Assembly (NCBI GenBank): GCA_003551785.1
Contig: PUNP01000342.1
Location: 1 to 9,077 of the forward strand
Direction: 5' to 3'
DNA: 9,077 nt
Origin: Candidatus Brocadiaceae bacterium
Lineage (GTDB): Bacteria > Planctomycetota > Brocadiia > SM23-32
Below, in pieces: positions 7,075-9,077 of the stretch (the first letter of the stretch is position 1; every line of letters starts with the position of its first letter). The position numbers were made by a program, and so were the translations under genes. A model generated the notes under the pieces. That model had not been told where the DNA came from. It did not search any database and saw only the letters and a list, made by a program, of their open reading frames with translations.

Positions 7075-7079
7075 ACTTT

Positions 7080-8181
7080 ATGCCCCCGCAAATAAGTGAT
7101 TTAGCTGATAGATTGCAGAAAATGCGGGATTCACTTTGACATTCCAGGTAAGCTGGATGAACTCGAAGATTTGGAATCCCGTATGAAAAAACAGGATTTT
7201 TGGAATAATCAGGACCATGCGCAAAAAGTTATCAAACGCATGAAATTTGTGAAAGGAATATGTGAACCGATCGAAAAGGTGGCTGGTGAAATTGAAGAAC
7301 TCGAGGTCCTCCAGGAATTGGCCGCTGAAGAAGATGACGAGATGACCAGAGTTGAGGTAGCCGACAGGATCAGCCGGTTAGAAGACGAATTGGAAGAATT
7401 GGAACTGAGAAGCATGCTGGGTGAGCCCGAGGACGATAATAACGCGTTTCTGAGTGTCCATGCCGGAGCGGGCGGCACCGAAAGCTGTGACTGGGCCGAT
7501 ATGCTTATGCGCATGTATGCACGATGGGCTGAAAAGGAAGGATACGGACTCGAACTCATCGATCGCCGTGAAGGTGAGGAGGCTGGAATAAGAAGCGCTA
7601 CTATCAGAGTCAAAGGCGAATTGGCATTCGGCTATTTGAAGTCCGAAATCGGCGTTCACCGCCTGGTCCGTATTTCGCCTTTCGATTCCAGCAGCCGCCG
7701 TCATACTTCTTTCGCTGCTGTAGATGTTGTACCGGAATTCGATGATAATGCGGAAATAGAGTTGAATGAAAGCGACATAGAAATGGACTTCACCCGCTCC
7801 AGCGGCCCCGGCGGACAGCATGTCAATAAAGTTGCTACGGCGGTAAGGCTCAAACATATCCCCACCGGTATAACCGTTCATTGTCAAAGTGAACGGTCTC
7901 AACACAAAAACAGGCGTATGGCGGAAAGCATACTAAAATCTAAACTTCATCAATTAGAAAAACAAAAACGTGAAGAGACTCTCGAACAACTCTATGACGA
8001 CAAAGGTGAGATAGCCTGGGGCAGCCAAATCAGGTCTTATGTATTGCACCCATACCAGATGGTGAAAGACACTCGCACAGGCTGTGAAACAGGGGATACT
8101 GATTCCGTGCTCGACGGGGATATCTGGCAGTTCATGGAAGCTTATTTGAGATTCCAACTAACTGAAAAGTCGGGAAACTAA
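7080..8181 (+). CDS. prfB: peptide chain release factor 2, expressed by +1 programmed frameshift
   Basis: RF2 recognises UGA and UAA stop codons and triggers peptide release in the ribosome. Translation starts at ATG 7080 and reads 19 codons ([19 protein letters not shown]) to CTT at 7134-7136, followed by in-frame TGA at 7137-7139 and C at 7140. Slipping forward one base gives CTT then GAC and continues as [19 protein letters not shown] through to the TAA at 8179-8181. The result is 366 residues, almost the same as E. coli RF2 (365). The codon-recognition tripeptide SPF is at about 199-201, which identifies RF2 rather than RF1. The catalytic GGQ is at 244-246 in [10 protein letters not shown]. 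The residue matching E. coli position 246 is Ser240, the more usual state in bacteria. An ORF call from TTG 7171 would miss the first 30 residues. Low RF2 lets the ribosome pause at UGA and shift, so the protein controls its own level. It lies 30 bases after serA. Confidence 0.96.
7122..7140 (+). promoter_or_regulatory. prfB programmed +1 frameshift site
   Basis: The slippery CTT, the stop TGA and the following C (7134-7140) are exactly the conserved RF2 recoding heptamer CUUUGAC. In E. coli an internal Shine-Dalgarno, AGGGGG, ends three bases before the CUU. Here that place reads CGGGAT followed by TCA, leaving only a GCGGGA-like element (7124-7129). The stimulatory element is therefore present at best in a weakened form. 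Confidence 0.9.
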
Positions 8182-8211
8182 AATTGTAAATTTTTATTGA
8201 AACCTGTAGCA

Positions 8212-8232
8212 TCACCACCGGCTCGGTGGTGA
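8212..8232 (+). other. hairpin between prfB and the GspE/PilB gene
   Basis: A perfect 9-base inverted repeat (TCACCACCG and CGGTGGTGA) with the three-base loop GCT lies 31 bases after the prfB stop. No T-run follows on the plus strand (the next bases are GAGGATAACG) and none on the minus strand, so it is not a standard intrinsic terminator. It could be an RNA-stabilising stem, a processing site or a protein operator. Confidence 0.5.
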
Positions 8233-8303
8233 GAGGATAACGGGGATCATTGAATATTTGCGTAATGTTAATTCTCAAGATAATAGAAAAGGAGTAAGTT
8301 GAT

Positions 8304-9077
8304 ATGAGATCAGCTACCGAATACAAAGAGAGGCTTATTGGACGGATCCTCAAGGATATGGAAAAGGTGACAGAAAGCCAAATCCAGGAAGCCCTGGCCA
8401 TCCAGAAAGAAAAGGGCGGTATTATTGGGCGTATATTAGTAGGGCTTGAGCATATTACTGAAGAAGACCTGCGATTAGCTCTGGCCAGGCAAAGCGGTAT
8501 GGAAATTGTCAGCCTCGATGATATTGAAATCCCGGAAACTATCATCAACCGTGTTTCCGCGCCTATAGCCCATGCTTATCAAATTATACCTATAGATTAT
8601 GAAGATGGGGTACTAAAAGTCGCTCTAGGCGATCCTACGGAAGTAAAGACACTTGACGATCTTCGGTTTTTGCTGGATGTCGAGGTAGAGGGGGCTGTCG
8701 CGGGTAAAGACAGCATTATGAGAATGCTGGATAAATATTATACGGAAGACGAAGAGGATATGGAGAGTGTGTTGCATGACATTAATGTTGAATTTGGTGA
8801 GGAAGAGAACTTCGGTAACTCTGAAGAAGAGTCTATCGACTTAGAAAGCCTCGAAGAGATGTCCCAAACCGCACCCGTAAGACGCCTTTTGAACTTAGTG
8901 CTTTTGCAAGCGATCCAGGACCGTGCAAGTGACATACATTTTGAACCTTTTGAAGACGAGTTCAAGATACGCTATAGGGTCGATGGTGTGCTTTATGAGA
9001 TGGTGCCGCCGCCGCGGCATCTCCACATACCTATTTCCACGCGAATCAAAGCTATGTCTGGATTAGATATTGCTGAA
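8304..9077 (+). CDS. GspE/PilB-family secretion or type IV pilus assembly ATPase, N-terminal part (runs off the window)
   Basis: The 258 residues seen form the N-terminus of a hexameric ATPase that drives type II secretion or type IV pilus extension from the cytoplasmic face of the inner membrane. Residues 1-145 match the GspE/PilB N-domain of the MshEN type. Two 24-residue repeats (11-34 and 40-63) are separated by five residues, then comes IIPIDYEDGVLKVALGDPTE (94-113). Residues 147-186 are a very acidic linker. From 189 the core begins: APVRRLLNLVLLQAIQDRASDIHFEPFEDEF and IRYRVDGVLYEM, the hallmark start of the N2 domain, then RIKAMSGLDIAE at the edge. The Walker A, Asp box, Walker B and tetracysteine zinc motif lie beyond the window, so GspE and PilB cannot be told apart here. 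AAGGAG at 8289-8294, 9 bases before the ATG, supports the start. It lies 122 bases after prfB on the same strand, with a hairpin in the gap. Confidence 0.92.
   Translation, partial: MRSATEYKERLIGRILKDMEKVTESQIQEALAIQKEKGGIIGRILVGLEHITEEDLRLALARQSGMEIVSLDDIEIPETIINRVSAPIAHAYQIIPIDYEDGVLKVALGDPTEVKTLDDLRFLLDVEVEGAVAGKDSIMRMLDKYYTEDEEDMESVLHDINVEFGEEENFGNSEEESIDLESLEEMSQTAPVRRLLNLVLLQAIQDRASDIHFEPFEDEFKIRYRVDGVLYEMVPPPRHLHIPISTRIKAMSGLDIAE

Noticed and set aside
7378..7905. Minus-strand open frame of 175 codons opposite prfB
   Set aside because: It is the antisense shadow of the RF2 coding region, including the GGQ segment; no start signal or family resemblance.
1..9077. CRISPR array, tRNA, rRNA, transposase or defence island
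   Set aside because: No regular direct repeats, cloverleaf-like sequence, rRNA signature, transposase motif or known defence-gene motif was seen on either strand by reading; a covariance-model scan was not possible.

Overview
The window holds eight gene-sized loci and several signs of gene decay. Two features suggest a Gram-negative bacterium of the Planctomycetes/Verrucomicrobia/Lentisphaerae (PVC) type or a neighbouring uncultured phylum: a PQQ-propeller/malectin protein with a DYTRTCTCSF signature, and a GH109-like oxidoreductase fragment. I recall both families mainly from those groups. This assignment is inference from remembered family distribution, not a search. Base composition is moderate and broadly even, with no obvious mobile-element boundary.

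Positions 1-2131 (+ strand) contain the possible tail of an upstream gene, a conserved-looking hypothetical protein of about 270 residues, and an intact uroporphyrinogen-decarboxylase-like protein. That protein is of the methyltransferase-like kind rather than the haem enzyme HemE.

Positions 2121-4311 look like a degraded segment. A PQQ-like propeller gene with a C-terminal malectin-type domain is broken into three reading frames. Its 5' end abuts and overlaps the URO-D gene with no signal peptide, and one frame change sits at a run of eight Gs. Convergent to it lies a GH109/Gfo-Idh-MocA fragment that has lost both its NAD-binding N-terminus and its C-terminus. It also carries Gln where the family motif YPTHG has His.

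Positions 4311-5258 (- strand) encode an unrecognised protein of 315 residues that may be an alpha/alpha-toroid. Its stop codon overlaps the first ATG of the GH109 fragment by one base. A divergent intergenic region of 204 bases separates it from the housekeeping block.

Positions 5463-9077 (+ strand) hold that housekeeping block: serA (full-length phosphoglycerate dehydrogenase with ACT domain), prfB (release factor 2 with the classic CUU-UGA-C +1 programmed frameshift), and the first 258 residues of a GspE/PilB-type ATPase that runs off the window. serA and prfB are 30 bases apart and probably co-transcribed. A hairpin lies between prfB and the ATPase gene.

I see no CRISPR array, tRNA, rRNA, insertion sequence or recognisable defence system. 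The most interesting material is the decayed 2.1-4.3 kb segment, the prfB recoding site with its poor internal Shine-Dalgarno, the two orphan proteins, and the altered MshEN-type repeat in the ATPase.
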